DNA from: Owenia fusiformis | Taxonomy: Eukaryota > Annelida > Polychaeta > Sabellida > Oweniidae | Direction of reading: 5' to 3' | Assembly (NCBI GenBank): GCA_903813345.2 | Contig: CAIIXF020000008.1 | Coordinates: forward strand, 10,381,278-10,445,277 | DNA length: 64,000 nt | Shown here: piece after piece, positions 35,106 to 48,800 of the stretch | How the letters are laid out: each line of letters opens with the position of its first letter | Numbering within the stretch: the stretch's first letter is position 1 | The notes under the pieces: model-generated | Told to the model about the DNA's origin: nothing | Seen by the model: the letters and a program-made list of their open reading frames with translations, nothing else | Database searches by the model: none | Program-made: the position numbers and the translations under genes

Positions 35106-38100
35106 ATGTCTGCCGGGGGATATAAATTAGAATTGGACCCTCCAAAACGCAACATCTTCGTTACACAGTTGCACGAAAGGTAACAATTTGCTACATTATT
35201 CATGAAATAATAGCTACAAATTGGAACAGTTTAGTTATTTTATTATACTGTCACGGTGTGGCCAAGTGTGCTGCCATCCAGATGTATGCATTTGGATTTC
35301 ATCATTTATATATATATCAAAATGTATATTCCTAGTTCAAGAAAACTTTTTAATTGAAATAGATATTGACTGATACATTTTGCAAGAGTCAATGATAATT
35401 GTGAGCCTGTTTTGAAGTCAAGAATATCTCATGTTTCTGCTGATACCACCTTGATATCACTTAAAACCTCCATTTACTTTCTACAAATCTGCAGATCTCG
35501 CCCCTGCTATGGTCTCAGCTGCTATTGACACCCAACTGATCATGGGCTTTCAATAGAATTTCCATTGAATGCCCATGAAGTGATGTACCGGCCAAACTTC
35601 AATAAATTAGTGCTCTTACAATATGAAAATTGAAAAGCTGATCAACTAATGAAAATGGAAAAATAATCTTAGACCTTTTATATTTTTGAAGAGAGGAAGA
35701 TGACGAAATACGAGCTATACCCATTGTTAAGGAGTCTGCGGGACAGCTCATTGAGACTGGCATCAATTCTATGCAAAAAACGCTGCTCCTCAAGCGAGAA
35801 GTGGATGTGGAGAAAGTTCATGATTTGTTGAATCAGAAAAGAAATGAATTCCATGACAGGATGGCTGAAGCCTCACAGAGACAAATTGAAGTGCAGAAGA
35901 AGCAGCAAAAGGTCAGGCATTGTCTTATTTCACTTTTGGACATGGCTGTAGATAATGTTTCGAGTTTTTGGTAATGACTACCTACATGTAGATACAGTAG
36001 CTCTGATTGTCAAAATAAAAGAATGATAAAGTCTAACACTGCATACATGTATTTATAATTTTACCTAACCTGCATCATAATAACATGTCAGGTAGTTAAA
36101 ACATGTTTTGCTCTGTTCTCAAATATCGATTGTAAATATGATCTTTAAATATCATAGGTCTGCCACAACATTTGATTCATTCCAATTTATTCATAAGCTG
36201 TTCTCTTGATCTGCTTTTATCAAGAAAGATTCATGCTAAGATTGCATGTAAAGACAGAAGTACATTGATGAATAATTAATTGGAACTGCTTCATTGTTTA
36301 TTTTTGCTTAACATATATGAATAAATCATTACAGTATGTATAGATTGAAGAATATTGGTACTTAGGGACCATTAGTTATTAAAATTGAAAATATTAGTTA
36401 TTGTGGTATTTCATAAAACGTTAAACCCAGTACAATACCGCCATCTATAAGAACAATCTTGAAAATCATTCTCTGTTTATTTTCCAGATGAAAGACAGGG
36501 TTGCAAAGTTTGAAAAATTTATTAAAGAAAATGAAGCGAAGAGAAGACGTGCCATACAGAAATATCAAGCTGAAGTTAAGCTACGGGAACAGAAAATCAT
36601 AGAATATGAACAGATTTTGAAGGAGCTTGAAGAAGTCCGGCACAGACATACTTTTCTCAAACGCCAACTTGCCAAGTATAAAAAATATGAGGAGTATCTG
36701 TTGAAAGTTATTGAGCATCTTCCAGATAGTAAGTTAATTCTGTTTAATTGTAAAATTCTAGCCTCAGATTCTGATAAAATGAATACACTACAATACAATA
36801 CATGTGCTATGTTTAAAATAGATGGCAGTGTCATCAAATCTCTTTATTTGAATTTACTACTATTATATTCGCCTTAAAACTCATGTTAAATTGTACCAAT
36901 GAAAGCAGATAAAAAACCCATGATTTTAAAAATCTCGATTAATTTTTTACCTGTTATGGTCTCCAACATTTTTGTGATGGCGGTCAGTGTTCGAAGTTGG
37001 CATTTGGTGTTTGTAACAAATGGCAGATGGTGACATTTTGCATATAAATGCTTTGTTCTTTTTTCCATCTGTCATAATACATGTGTAAACTATTTTTGAA
37101 ACTCTGAATTTCAACCTCATTGTATGATTACAGATTACCTTGAAGTGAATGACAGTATGCTAGCTTCCTTGATGGCCAGATATCGTACCCTCAGCTCTAC
37201 AAACAAAACCCTGATGGACAACCTATTGGACAAATCTGATGGGGTATGTATCTAATTCATGAGACAAAATGACATTTTACAAAAAAGTGGATATTGGTAA
37301 AATGAGAATTTTCTAAAGGAATCTGCCAAAATGTTAGCCTAGGGTTCATTTTTTATAAAGGTTTGAATGTGAAAAGAATGTTTGTAAAGAATAGCTACAG
37401 AACAATGTATTGATTGTATGCCTACATATTCTGATTGGATATAGGCAAGATCAAAGGATCTTCTTCAGTTATAAGAGTGGAGATAGTAAGTCAAGCTCAT
37501 GCAAAATATTACACATATTCATCATGCATATACATGTACATGTAATTCGCTTTCCAGTATGATGACACCAAAAGAGCACTAGATGAGATGCGACAGGAAC
37601 ACAACAAGGAAAAGTTTGGTATCAACAACAAATTATCTCACATGCAGAAAAAACAAGAAGACCAGCAAGATGTCAATCAACAACTAGAAACAAACTACGC
37701 TATGGATACCGATGTATTACGTAATCAAAGGACTGAATTTGGTATGATCCTGATGTCTATTGAGAATCTAGCAGAGAAATGCAAGAGACAATTAGGGCCA
37801 TCTATACATAATCTCACTCTAGCACAGAAACTGGATGCTATAAAGGTAAGTTGGTAACAATCATAAATTAAATCATGCTTGGTTAATTTTCCCTCACAGA
37901 CTACACTAAAACAACACAAAACAAGGCACTACATGTAACATGCAAAATATCACCACCCATCATTTGTTACAGATGCCAAAAACCAATGGCTGAACTGGCG
38001 CCACAAAGAAGTTTGAGACTATAACAATATGTCACATCTAATTGTGGTGACATAAAAACATTCAGTATTTCATTCACTCACTCACTGGATATATTGATGG

Positions 38101-39451
38101 ACAGTAGAACTTGTATGGAACATGTGGAATGCCATCTAATGTGTCCTGGCCATAACTGTTCCTTTCACAGTCAGGTGGTTCTTTTAAAGGGTTCACTAAC
38201 ATGCTATTTAATGGGTTTGAAAACTGTCCCATGTAGAGAGATGTTCCTTACAGGGAGTTAAATCAGTGCTATAAGTTTTTACTGTAACTATAGACCTACG
38301 TTTATATTATACTGAATATTATATATGTTATCCTCCTTTTGCGTTGGTCAAAATCCAAATCTTTCACCTCTTTTGACAAAGAATATTTTCTGCATTACAT
38401 TTTTGGCTCACACAGTGAGCCTATGGGATCGACCAGGCGTCCGTCCGTTGGTCGGTCCGTCCGTCCGTTGGTCCGTCCGTTCGTCAACATTGGCCACACA
38501 AATTAAAACTGCTATTCGGATTGAGTCATATCCTCAGTCATTTTATGCATATCCATAATGCCTATTTGACCTATCATCGCCATTTCCCAAGTTCGCCCGG
38601 TTTCCGAGAAATTGCTGATTTTGACGTCAAAATTTCTGTAAATACTAGACACTTTGTTGAAGTAGAACTTTCAAATAACTTGTAGTAGTTGCTGTATATG
38701 CAACTTATGTCCTCTGAAGATTTCAAAGCTCTTTGAATTACAGTTTTTGGTGTTTACTCTATAAAATTTGACAAAAAGTAGTACTTTGTCATTTTCAGGA
38801 AACTTTCTTATGTATAAAGTCAATGGCAGGTTTTGTGATTGACAAGTTTCTCAAAGTTTACCTTATACTTGATCATTTCTTGCAATGAATTACATCATAA
38901 CTAGATTTAAGCATTCCCTACATATTGCTCAATATATGTCAGCATCAAATTTTTACCGTTTTTGAGATATTTGACGTAAAAAAACAGTAAAAATAAGTTA
39001 TTTTTCAACTTGCTTCAATTTGACCAAATTTTTTTTGAAAATCATCTACAAGTTACCAGGAGTTCAAATCTGACATTAGTTTTAGAATTTGACCTTTACT
39101 TGACCTTCAGTGACCTTCGAAAGGTCAAAAAAGTTATTTTTCAAATTGATTTTTGGATGTAAATTTTGGTCAGCTTAATCACATAAGACCTTACTGAGCT
39201 CAAAATAAGTTTAAAACTTTCAAGGTCAAAGGCAACTTACAAATGCCATAAAAGTCACCAAAAATAAAAACAATTTGTTTTAATTTGTCATATTATTCTA
39301 CTTCCAGGAGTATGTGGTCGAGAGAGCAGATATAGTTAAAATGTCACAAAGACTGAAAACTTCTAGTCCAGATCCTGATCGACAGAGGAGTGGAAGAAAA
39401 AAAAGATCAGACCCATATACACAATTTAATAGAGTAGATTTTGCTGACTGA
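35106..39451 (+). CDS. CFAP73: Cilia and flagella associated protein 73 / CCDC42-like (6 exons)
   Basis: Exons 35106-35179, 35692-35911, 36488-36728, 37134-37243, 37558-37845 and 39308-39451 join in phase to 358 residues (human CFAP73 and CCDC42 are about 310). The protein is almost entirely coiled coil, with the DUF4200 core: EVDVEKVHDLLNQKR in exon 2, then KFEKFIKENEAKRRRA and KELEEVRHRHTFLKRQLAKY in exon 3. The ARYRTLSSTNKTLM segment in exon 4 corresponds to the conserved 'ARYKTL' of the family. CFAP73 (Chlamydomonas MIA2) belongs with CFAP100 to the modifier-of-inner-arms complex at the base of inner dynein f in motile cilia. CCDC42 is its sperm paralogue. FIKENEAKRRRA favours CFAP73. The C-terminus is basic. 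AATAAA follows at 39857. Confidence 0.88.
35541..35577. repeat. CATGGGC hairpin, copy 3 (inverted)
   Basis: CATGGGCTTTCAATAG at one end and CCATTGAATGCCCATG at the other. This is the same short inverted repeat as at 9402-9431 but in the opposite orientation, inside CFAP73 intron 1. Confidence 0.65.
37946..38053. mobile_element. ATGTCACCACC miniature repeat, copy A
   Basis: Begins ATATCACCACCCATCATTTG, contains TTACAGATGCC and GACTATAACAATATGTCA, and ends GTGGTGACAT. It lies in CFAP73 intron 5. It is one of four copies (also 47042-47133, 57908-58000 and 62979-63106) with inverted ends ATGTCACCACC/GGTGGTGACAT. Confidence 0.75.
38396..38520. repeat. GGCTCACACAGTGAGCC hairpin plus CCGT repeat
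   Basis: GGCTCACACAGTGAGCC is a short perfect-armed hairpin. It is followed by (CCGT)n-like sequence (GTCCGTCCGTTGGTC) and then TTCGTCAACATTGGCC. This arrangement is a dispersed repeat type of marine invertebrates. The following part of intron 5 (38520-39300) looks like the body of the same repeat (GTCAAAATTTCTGTAAAT...) and has no coding sequence. Confidence 0.6.
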
Positions 39452-39856
39452 GTAAGCCTTACTGACTAGATTCCTACCAGTATTGCTAAATATGAAGCTA
39501 GGAGATATCTTCCTTCAATGCCTGTGTAATGGATTATACGATCTGTAGTGCCACATGTTGGTTGTGTATGAACCTCCAGAAACCTTCTATATTTGAACTG
39601 TGTGAAATGCCAAGTTTATGTTTAAAACACCATATAACATAACTAGAGCTCAAAAGGAGAGATGACTTGTGTGTGCCTCATTCCCACACCAAAGTATACT
39701 GTAAATTGCTTTAATTTCACGGCCATTTTAATTTGGCGCAATGATAAAAACTGCCAAATTAAGTCTCCATAAATTTTTTTCTCTACACACACATAAAACA
39801 TGGTAGCAAGAGGCATCATTTAAAAAACATCACAGACAAAATGTATCACTTTCAAA

Positions 39857-39862
39857 AATAAA
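39857..39862 (+). promoter_or_regulatory. Possible poly(A) signal of CFAP73
   Basis: AATAAA about 400 nt after the CFAP73 stop; a second AATAAA follows at 39872. The first in a suitable position, but unproven. Confidence 0.5.
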
Positions 39863-41008
39863 GACATGAACAATAAATATTTTTTTAAACAAAAAATGTA
39901 TTTGGTCTCTTTTGTTTTAAAAAAATGCACATGACAATATGTGCTGCTTCTACCCTACCCTATACATTTACATATTAAGCAAATGTTGAATGATGTGATT
40001 GATGTACCTGTATATATATATTTCTGAGCATGCATTCAATGATGCTCATGGGTTGAGTTGAATACATTCCTCAGTTTTATTTATACGTTGTGTCCAATAT
40101 CACAACATTGAATATTTGTTTTATTATTTCCATGCCCGTAACTGAAGTAGTGAATAATTCTGTCCCACCATTATATGTCTCAGGCTTCAGAAATTGAAGC
40201 TACATGTATATGAATTCATCATTTCAATGAAATAGACTAAATTTAATCACATGGTATGGATTAATCAACGAAAGAATGAGAACAATATCATGGAAAAGTA
40301 ACATATTTGAAAGAATATACATGTGCAGTACTATACCCCTAGGTCTCCACACTAAAATAGCAGTAATTAAACCCAAGCAGTTCAAATGTTGACTGATAAT
40401 ATATATGATAAACATGCCTGAGTTATACAATGTGAATGCATCATGATAAACCATGGCATCTCAAATCTTCTCATGTTTCAGGTGAAACAGAAAGATGCTG
40501 AGTATCAGAATGATGTGAATGCACTAAAATTATATCCTACATGTCTCATTGAAAATATTTGTTTTCCTATACTCCTGACTCTGTAAAATAAATAAATAAT
40601 CTACACCTCTATGATAAGAAAATTAACATATGTAAATGCTATACTACATAGCCCTAAATACATGTACCGGTATGTAGTCCCTATGCTCCTCTTTAACTTG
40701 CATGGTCTTATGGATTGCCTCAAAACACTCTAAACTTCCATCAATATCCCTGGGTGTCAAGTTTTGAGAGAGGAACGGGGTAAAGTCAGAACTAAATAAA
40801 GTTTATGGTTTGGTGAGCACTGATGTTTTGATAAGATCTCTTACATTATCATTAGTATATATTCACTAAAATTTTCATAATAAAATATATTTCTTGTATA
40901 TACAAAATGTACAATTGTGACACTGACATTCTGGTTCTATAAATATAAAAGATGGGTTGACTATGCTATTACAGGTGACCTCCGTGTAAAAGAATACACG
41001 TTCAACAC

Positions 41009-41137
41009 CAGGTCCGTAGCCAGGGGGGGTTCAGGCTATTTTTTGAGTGATTTTTGGCCAAATTTGCCAAAGTGAACCCCCCTAGAATTTTTTGGAAAAG
41101 TGAACCCCCCCCTTGGAAAATTCTGGCTACGGGCCTG
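41009..41137. mobile_element. 129-bp element with AACAC target duplication
   Basis: Starts CAGGTCCGTAGCCAGGGGGG and ends TTCTGGCTACGGGCCTG, flanked on both sides by AACAC. GTGAACCCCCC motifs are repeated inside. It lies between CFAP73 and SAV1. The rest of 39452-42345 has no gene that I can support. Confidence 0.85.
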
Positions 41138-42345
41138 AACACATACCACATGGAATTTAACAGATCGATTTTTGTAAAATCAATTCATTTTGCATTTTAT
41201 TTTTTCCTTAGAAACTCATTTGAAATCTAACTAATATCATCAGACCAATATCAAACTACAATAATTTGAAAAAGTGAGATTCTATACATGATATTTTCTA
41301 ATTACATTTCAGTAGTGCAAACACAATTCATAATACACTCACTTTAATCAAAATATTACAACTAATTTGACACCTTAGAGAAAATATGTGTCAAGTTCTG
41401 AGGAGTAAATTTGATTCCAAATTGGTTTATCCTCAATATTAAATGGACATTTTAATATCTAGCATTTTCTAACTTGAACACCCTTGGACCGGCGGAATCC
41501 AAGCATCAAATGTTTAACATGGATATGAGTTCAACATGTGTTTACAGACCTGACTGCAATTAAATATTTGAGTCAGAAATGTGCCAAGCATAGCCAAATT
41601 AACATATACTTCAGACCTGTGTTAAAATGTACTTTTTGCAATACATTTGTATGTAATTATTACATTAATTATGTACTAACCCCAATAAACATGTTAAACA
41701 GTATCAGTTTGAAATAACATAGGCAAATACACACATCTCTACTTTCTAAACAATAAACTTTTTCCCAAAAATATCATATCATAACACATTTCATCGCTGA
41801 TTAGATGAACTACATTTAAATGAGATCATTCATCATTAGTCTTCAGTACATCATATCAATGTAGCATTAACAATTTTGACAAATCAAATGTGAGGTTATC
41901 TCTCCATTCCAAATGATAATAATTATTGAGATATGTGAAAGATAATTATGTGCAGCAGTTTTGTATGTACTTGTACAATGGTCATTAAACATCATTGTAT
42001 TCATTTTTGACAATATGTTCAAAATAATAGCCCAGTATTCTCTACCCAAGTGGATGTCAAGTTCTAGTTTTCACATTTGCACATGTTGGTCACAACTTAA
42101 AGATTTTTAAAATTTCAAGTTGGTCAAAATGAGTTTAAAGTGGCAACAAGCCAATTTTTAAAATCTGAAGTGAGTGCAATTTAATGAGCGGAACAGTGTT
42201 GAGTTCACTTTGTACATGAAATTACTTAATGGTATTGAGTTTTTTTGATATCATTAGTGCAAAACAAAGTAAAACTTGATATTCATACTTTTTCAAGAAA
42301 TTCATTTTGAGCAAAAGTACTACACAGCTGTCATGTCCTCTTTGT

Positions 42346-42880
42346 TACACATTAGGTAATTCGAAGTGTACTCTGTATCACACATATAACTTGGTTTAAC
42401 AAAATTGCAAATTACATGATTTAACCTGTACAGTGTGTGACACATGATTTAACAAGTACTTTTGTCACACATTAGGTGGTTTAACCTGTACTTGTGTCAC
42501 ACATTAGGTGGTTTAACCTGTACTTGTGTCACATATTAGATGGTTCAACCTGTACTTGTGTCACACATTAGGTGGTTTAACCTGTACTTGTGTCACACAT
42601 TAGATGGTTCAACCTGTACTTGTGTCACACATTAGATGGTTCAACCTGTACTTGTGTCACACATTAGATGGTTTAACTTGTACTTTTGTCACACATTAGA
42701 TGGTTTAACCTGTACTTGTGTCACAAATTAGATGGTTCAACCTGTACTTGTGTCACACATTAGATGGTTTAACCTGTACTTGTGTCACACATTAGATGGT
42801 TTAACCTGTAGTTGTGTCACAAATTAGATGGTTCAACCTGTACTTGTGTCACACATTAGATGGTTTAACCTGTACTTGTC
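42346..42880. repeat. 32-bp minisatellite overlapping the SAV1 stop
   Basis: About 14 copies of TTAGATGGTTTAACCTGTACTTGTGTCACACA (written in parts: TTAGATGGTTTAACC, TGTACTTGTGTCACACA) with two common variants (AGGTGG or AGATGG; GTTTAACC or GTTCAACC). Copies before about 42456 are degenerate. The last copy encodes the final codons and stop of SAV1 on the minus strand. Confidence 0.92.
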
Positions 42881-45800
42881 CTGAAGGTTGGACACCTTGT
42901 AGTTTCTGTTGCTCAATTTTATAGCTATCAGCCTGTTTTTCCTTGAGTCTCCTTTCTCGTTCAAAGTTTAACACCTGCCTATAGTTCTCATAGTGCATGA
43001 CAATGTCCTGGACACTTTGTTTGTAGAGTATGGTGAGCATGGCATCATAGCATTCTAGCTCAGGCAGTTTGAATAATGACCACTGGAATTAGATGAACAT
43101 GTGGGTGTATTTTTGTATTCAAAAACTAGGTACCTGTGCATTTACTTGATGCCCTTGAGGATTTATGTGGCCACTACTGTTAATATTAACCACTTGAATC
43201 CAAGGTTCTAAAATTGGTTTGAAAACCAGAATTTTTTTCATCTTTACCAGCTTTCAAAATTTTACCACAGACACATACAACATGTGATGCTTGAGTTAGT
43301 GATTTAGTAGGTAGATCATTTCTACAAATTGTTCAAATTAGACTAATTTTAGTAAAAAATTTGGTGACAGATTATCATTCTTGTCACTATAGATTTCAAA
43401 GACATTTCTTAGGCGACGAGAAATTTCGTCACTCTGGATAGTCAAGAGGTTAAAGGACAATAAGCCTATTTTTGTCTGTGCATGCAAATGGTGCTGATAA
43501 AAGAGCAATTAGTAAAACTGATAACAATGGACAATTAATCAAGAGACTGGTAATTCTACATATAACACCCATATTATAATGTTGCAACATAAAAACTACT
43601 TACCTGCAGTTTATGGTCATGTTCAGCTGGTGCTTTGAAGTATATAGACAACCACTCTGGAATATCTACAATAAAACATAAATACATGTACCAGGGATTA
43701 AATCACTAAAATCAAAACATTGCAGCATGCATATGCACATATACCAAGGGGTGGAAATGTGTAGAGTATTTTTGTTGCATACACGGGAAATATATTACAA
43801 AAACCAGTAAACCACCATCTTATTCCCCAAAATTAGGAAGGTGCAGTTTTATTTTGTTGTCTGTCAACAATTTTAGGTACTTCCCCAACTGCCAGTAAGC
43901 CCATCACAATCCCGATACATTGAGAAAACATTCAATGGTTACAAATTAACACCCAAAATTCTAATTTTTCAACAAAGTGGGATTAACCACAGAATTTTTG
44001 TTCACATTTCTATGGTTTACCATACATTCTAGAAAAAACTAGATGAATGGCTGTCAATTCATAACAATGGAATGTTCCCCCAATGTACTGGGAATATGAT
44101 GAGCTTATTGCAAGGTAAGAATACACTACAAAACATACACATAATTCCAAATAAAACTACACTAACTGCTTTTCAAACATACAAGGGGTGATCAATAAGT
44201 AATGGACACTTTTTTTACACAGATGCTTTTTATAGACCAATCTCTGATTTTTTCCCAGTGATACATCATTCAATTGGTCTATTGGTTCAATTGGGGATTA
44301 GTCTATAAAAGGCATACGTGTAAAAAAGCGTCCATTACTTATTGATCACCCCCCCCCCCCCTGTATATATGTCACACATTTTGCCCCTGATACTGGCAAT
44401 ATAGAAAACATACTGCAGATTTGAATTGGAGTAGCTGATTTTTCAGTGTATAAAGAATATTACAAGACAATTGGATTTTTGACCAGCAAGATTCATATCA
44501 TTATGACTTTGAAAAAAAACAATACTCTTTGAAGATATAATTGATAATGGAAAAGTAAATTTGTAATGCTTGTAATTCAGACGAAATCTTTTATCTGTTT
44601 TAAGTTCTCTTGCTTAGCATATACTGTACATGGTGTTCAGGAAACAAAAATGTATAGATTGTTTGCCTTTAGTATTCCAAATAAAGTCGGTGGGGCCCCA
44701 GTAGATATGTACCAAAAAGTAAATACATATGTGACTCCTGAGGTTCTGAAGTATACAGATAATTCAGTTACTATTGGTGAACCATAACCATGTTTACCTG
44801 CATTTAGCATAGGGTTAGGTGGCACTAGGCTCTGTCTTTGGGGTTCGATGCTCATAGGGTGAGGAAGATGTGTGATTGGGAGTGACTGCTGCATCATAAT
44901 ACCCGGATGGAACACTGGTATCAGACACGGGTGCACCATTTGAAATGTCTTGCTATAATGACTGAAACAGAAAAAATTGTAATATTATTATGTGAATTGT
45001 TAACAAACAAATAATATGGGAGATATACTCTCAACGTACTTGGGGCACTTTCAGACATGAATGGAGACTGTATGATTTTGGCCTCTGTATCTCTAGTAAG
45101 ACAAATCACAGTTCTCATTCATATGAAGTTGTTGGATAGGCAAGGCTCACAATATGTGCAACTAAGTCAACAAGATGAGTAAATCTGAAAAATGAAATCT
45201 AAGAAAACAAGAAAATTACAAAGCTTGACACATTGGCATCGAAAATACTCACTTATAAAAATATGTCCCCTCTTTGGACTCAATTTTTTCCCACCCCATT
45301 GGTAGGCTTTCTTTTTCCAGAGGGTGGCTCCAGTGTGTGGTTTGGGTATTGTGGTCAATGTAGTACTTCCTTCCCCTTATAGTCCAGTCTATGGACCAGC
45401 CAGGGGGTAGCTCCTGTTCGGTTCCTTGACCCTGTGATGGAACCACCTGCCTTCCGGCACCCTGTACTGGCCTGACACCTAGGAATACAGTAACTGTGTA
45501 ATGTGGCATAAGTGAGGATGCTAAGTGATGCAAAAAATATAAGAGAAAATATCAAGACTTCACCTCCTGGAATATTAGCCCAATGCCTATTGCATTCAGT
45601 TCTATTAATAAAGGTATTAATATGACAACCCAGGGGCGGATCTGGGAACCAACAAGGGGGGGGGCAAATTTCTGGTCAGAGAAAATTTTTTTTGGGCCCC
45701 TAAAAACCCAAAATTCTGAAATTTTGAGGCCCATTTACTTCAAAATTTGGCCTGAAATTAAAAAATAAAGCCTCAAAAATGGCCCAGTTATGATAAAAAA

Positions 45801-48800
45801 TGCCCACTTTTTGGGCCCAATGAACGAACTGAATGTCAGTCACAGAATAGTGACATAAAAACAGAATCAGAGCATGCTTTTGAGAAACTTTATTGTTAGT
45901 TTAGGCAAACTTTAATTCATTCAGAATAAAACAAAATTGGTTATATCTTCATATTTTCATTACCATCTTATTATTCAATATCTTTGATCAACAAAGAACT
46001 TTAAAAAGTCAATTAGTATCATCATTTCACCATTTAACAAATCATTTTATTCCAGGAACAGAAATCCATTATTTTATTTGGATTGCTATAATACATTTTT
46101 TATGTGTCAGATATAATCAAATGCTGTCCATTCTTCATGATTAACATACACATGTACTCTGATAATGAGAGACATAATTGTATATAATTAACTCATGTGG
46201 GCACAAATGTAACAGCCAGACTGCAATCACCATACTTTCAATTCCAAATCAATTAAACAAATATTCCAATATGTAAATGCACTAATATCACAAAATTGGC
46301 AATCTCTGGGTAAGATTCTGTACTACCCAAATCCTAATATGTATGTACCCTTGAATTTCAAAATTCTAGAATGATTAGAAATATTAGACTGCCATTTAGT
46401 TTAACACTCCTCTATTAATACTGAGTGAATAACATGTAAAAATAATTTATAGTAAAATTCCACTTAACATCATTACTACAGGGGCCCCACTACAAATTCA
46501 CCTGTTAATTGACTGGACAACATGTATGCAGCTCACCATTGAACTTCTAATTATCATATAGAATACCTTTACAAATTGAAGCTATGATTTTTTGTTAGAA
46601 ATTTAAGTGATAATCCTTGATGCAGGCCTAATATTTCCTTATTGAAGGCCATCTCAAGAGGGAATGGGAGGGGGGAAAAACAGAACAAACCAGGTGTGTT
46701 GGCTACAGGTGCAGGAATCTGAAGCTGAGACTGCTGGGCATAATGGTTCCTTATCTCTTGATGATACTGTTGCACTTGGTAATTATCATAGTCTACATTG
46801 TTGTCCCCTGTGTGATCGACATGCTGCTGTTGCTGGAGGCCTAGAAGATAGACTCGTCTTTCCTCCTCACTGGAATCTGCAAACAGAAAACAGAAATTGT
46901 CAAAATGACCTGTAAGGCCCTAGGAGTTTAATTGTTTGTTAAGCAGGTTTTGATTGTTAAAATGGCAAGGTAATCAAGATTTTTCTTTTTAAGATTACAC
47001 TAAAATGACAAAAAGACATTTAAAAAGACATTGACATGCAAAATGTCACCACATCCATTTGCTACAGATGCCGAACTTTGAACACCATCCACAAAAATGT
47101 TGGTGACTATAACAATAGGCCAGTCGTGACATTATGAACGAAAAATACTAAAGTCCTTTAAAGTCAGGAAAAGGATTGGGCAAGTACTGTTTAACAGATG
47201 TTTAATTTGTAAGTGCCTAAATATCTGCTTAATAGGGAGTCAGGATCAGGTTTTAAAGTTTGCAGAAATATTATACTGTATTTTAAAATGTCACGATGTA
47301 CAGATGAGTCACTAATTCAACATTTGCTTGCAAGTTGCAAAAACTGATATGACATAATGTCTATCATATAACACCAAAAAGTGAATTTTGATATCCAGGA
47401 ATTTCATGAAATTTCAGTTTAGTTTGCATACCTAAAATGCCAGATGTTAAAAATAGATTTCTTTTAAAAAGTAGATAATAATACAGAAATTTAACACAAG
47501 TCATACTATCATTAAAACCATCTTCACCAAGAAACCATTGCAAGCTGGGGGACATTTCCTTACCATTTTAGCTAGGAATGTTCAATTAAATCAATTGTGT
47601 TATAATAGAGAACTACGATATCATAAATTTAAGAATAATAGAAATTCCCCTCAATAATCCAATAATCCAGATCCAGTAGAATTAAATGACTAATCAACTT
47701 TGACTTGTGTAGAAGTAAAAAACTCATGGAAAAATAAGAGTAACACAGGTATCCTACAGTGGAGACGATTAGGTCATTTAACGTTTATCCTGTCAATTAA
47801 CGTCATTGTAGTTGATTGACGGATACTACGTTAATTGACGTTCTATGTTTTTCAATTGCGCATGTGTAATCAATCGCGTCAATTGACGTGTAATCGTATA
47901 ATCAACGTGCGGGAACGTTGATTGTCGTACGGGCTAGGTCGTATTTTTATTATCGCCCATTACCAAGGTAACTGGCCGAAATGTACCTACCTCATTAGTA
48001 CTTCTTGATGAAATTGTCAATGTTTGAAATTGTGAGAATCGATAAAAAGCGTCTATTATAAATCATAAACAGTTGTATAATTTATTTACGCGTATTTCGA
48101 TTCATAACTGGCAGACTTACATCTAGAAATCACGGACCTCTTTCAAAAAACGATATCGGCTAGATAGTCTACTATCTGCACTCCCCTGATAGTTTGTCTT
48201 TTTAGCCTTTACTAAATTAAAGCCCGTGAATTGAGGTGACAATTTTTAACAGATGACATGCGATGTTCAACTAGTAGTACATATTTGCGATATACTGATT
48301 AAAAGATTGATTAATTGTTAAATCGAAGTAGATTTCTGCTGCAAATAAGAACATGAATAAGACCCCCGGACTGGGCCCCCGGAAGACCCCATCTGAAGCT
48401 TCTAAATGTTTATACTTATAAATCTTGAGCAGCCCTCATTGGCTAATCGTCTGACCTACTGACTTTTAACCTGTATATCATCATCATAAATTATGAATTG
48501 GATCCGACTCGCAGTGTTACGTATATTCAGCAATATTACTAATTAAAAATTAAATTAAAAAAATTAAATGTTAAAACAATCATTAAAATTGTTCAAGGAC
48601 ATGATAAAAGACGTCCTTATCATCATAAATATGAAGAACGTATTTATATTTTTTCTTCTAATTGTGATATTTCGTTAAATTCTGAAGTGGACTTTATTTT
48701 AGTCAGATGCACTTGGGAGAAATCGGCAATACGGGCCCATTCTAGGATGAAACATTCAAAATGTTGTATTTAATTTCATCATCAATATGGAAATCTAATT

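Noticed and set aside
36565-36837. Minus-strand ORF opposite CFAP73 exon 3
   Set aside because: Shadow of the coiled-coil exon. The plus strand has family motifs and consistent splice phases.
38396-38480. Start of a coding region in CFAP73 intron 5
   Set aside because: The sequence is the CCGT-type dispersed repeat. The short ORF VGPSVRWSVRS comes from the tetranucleotide repeat.
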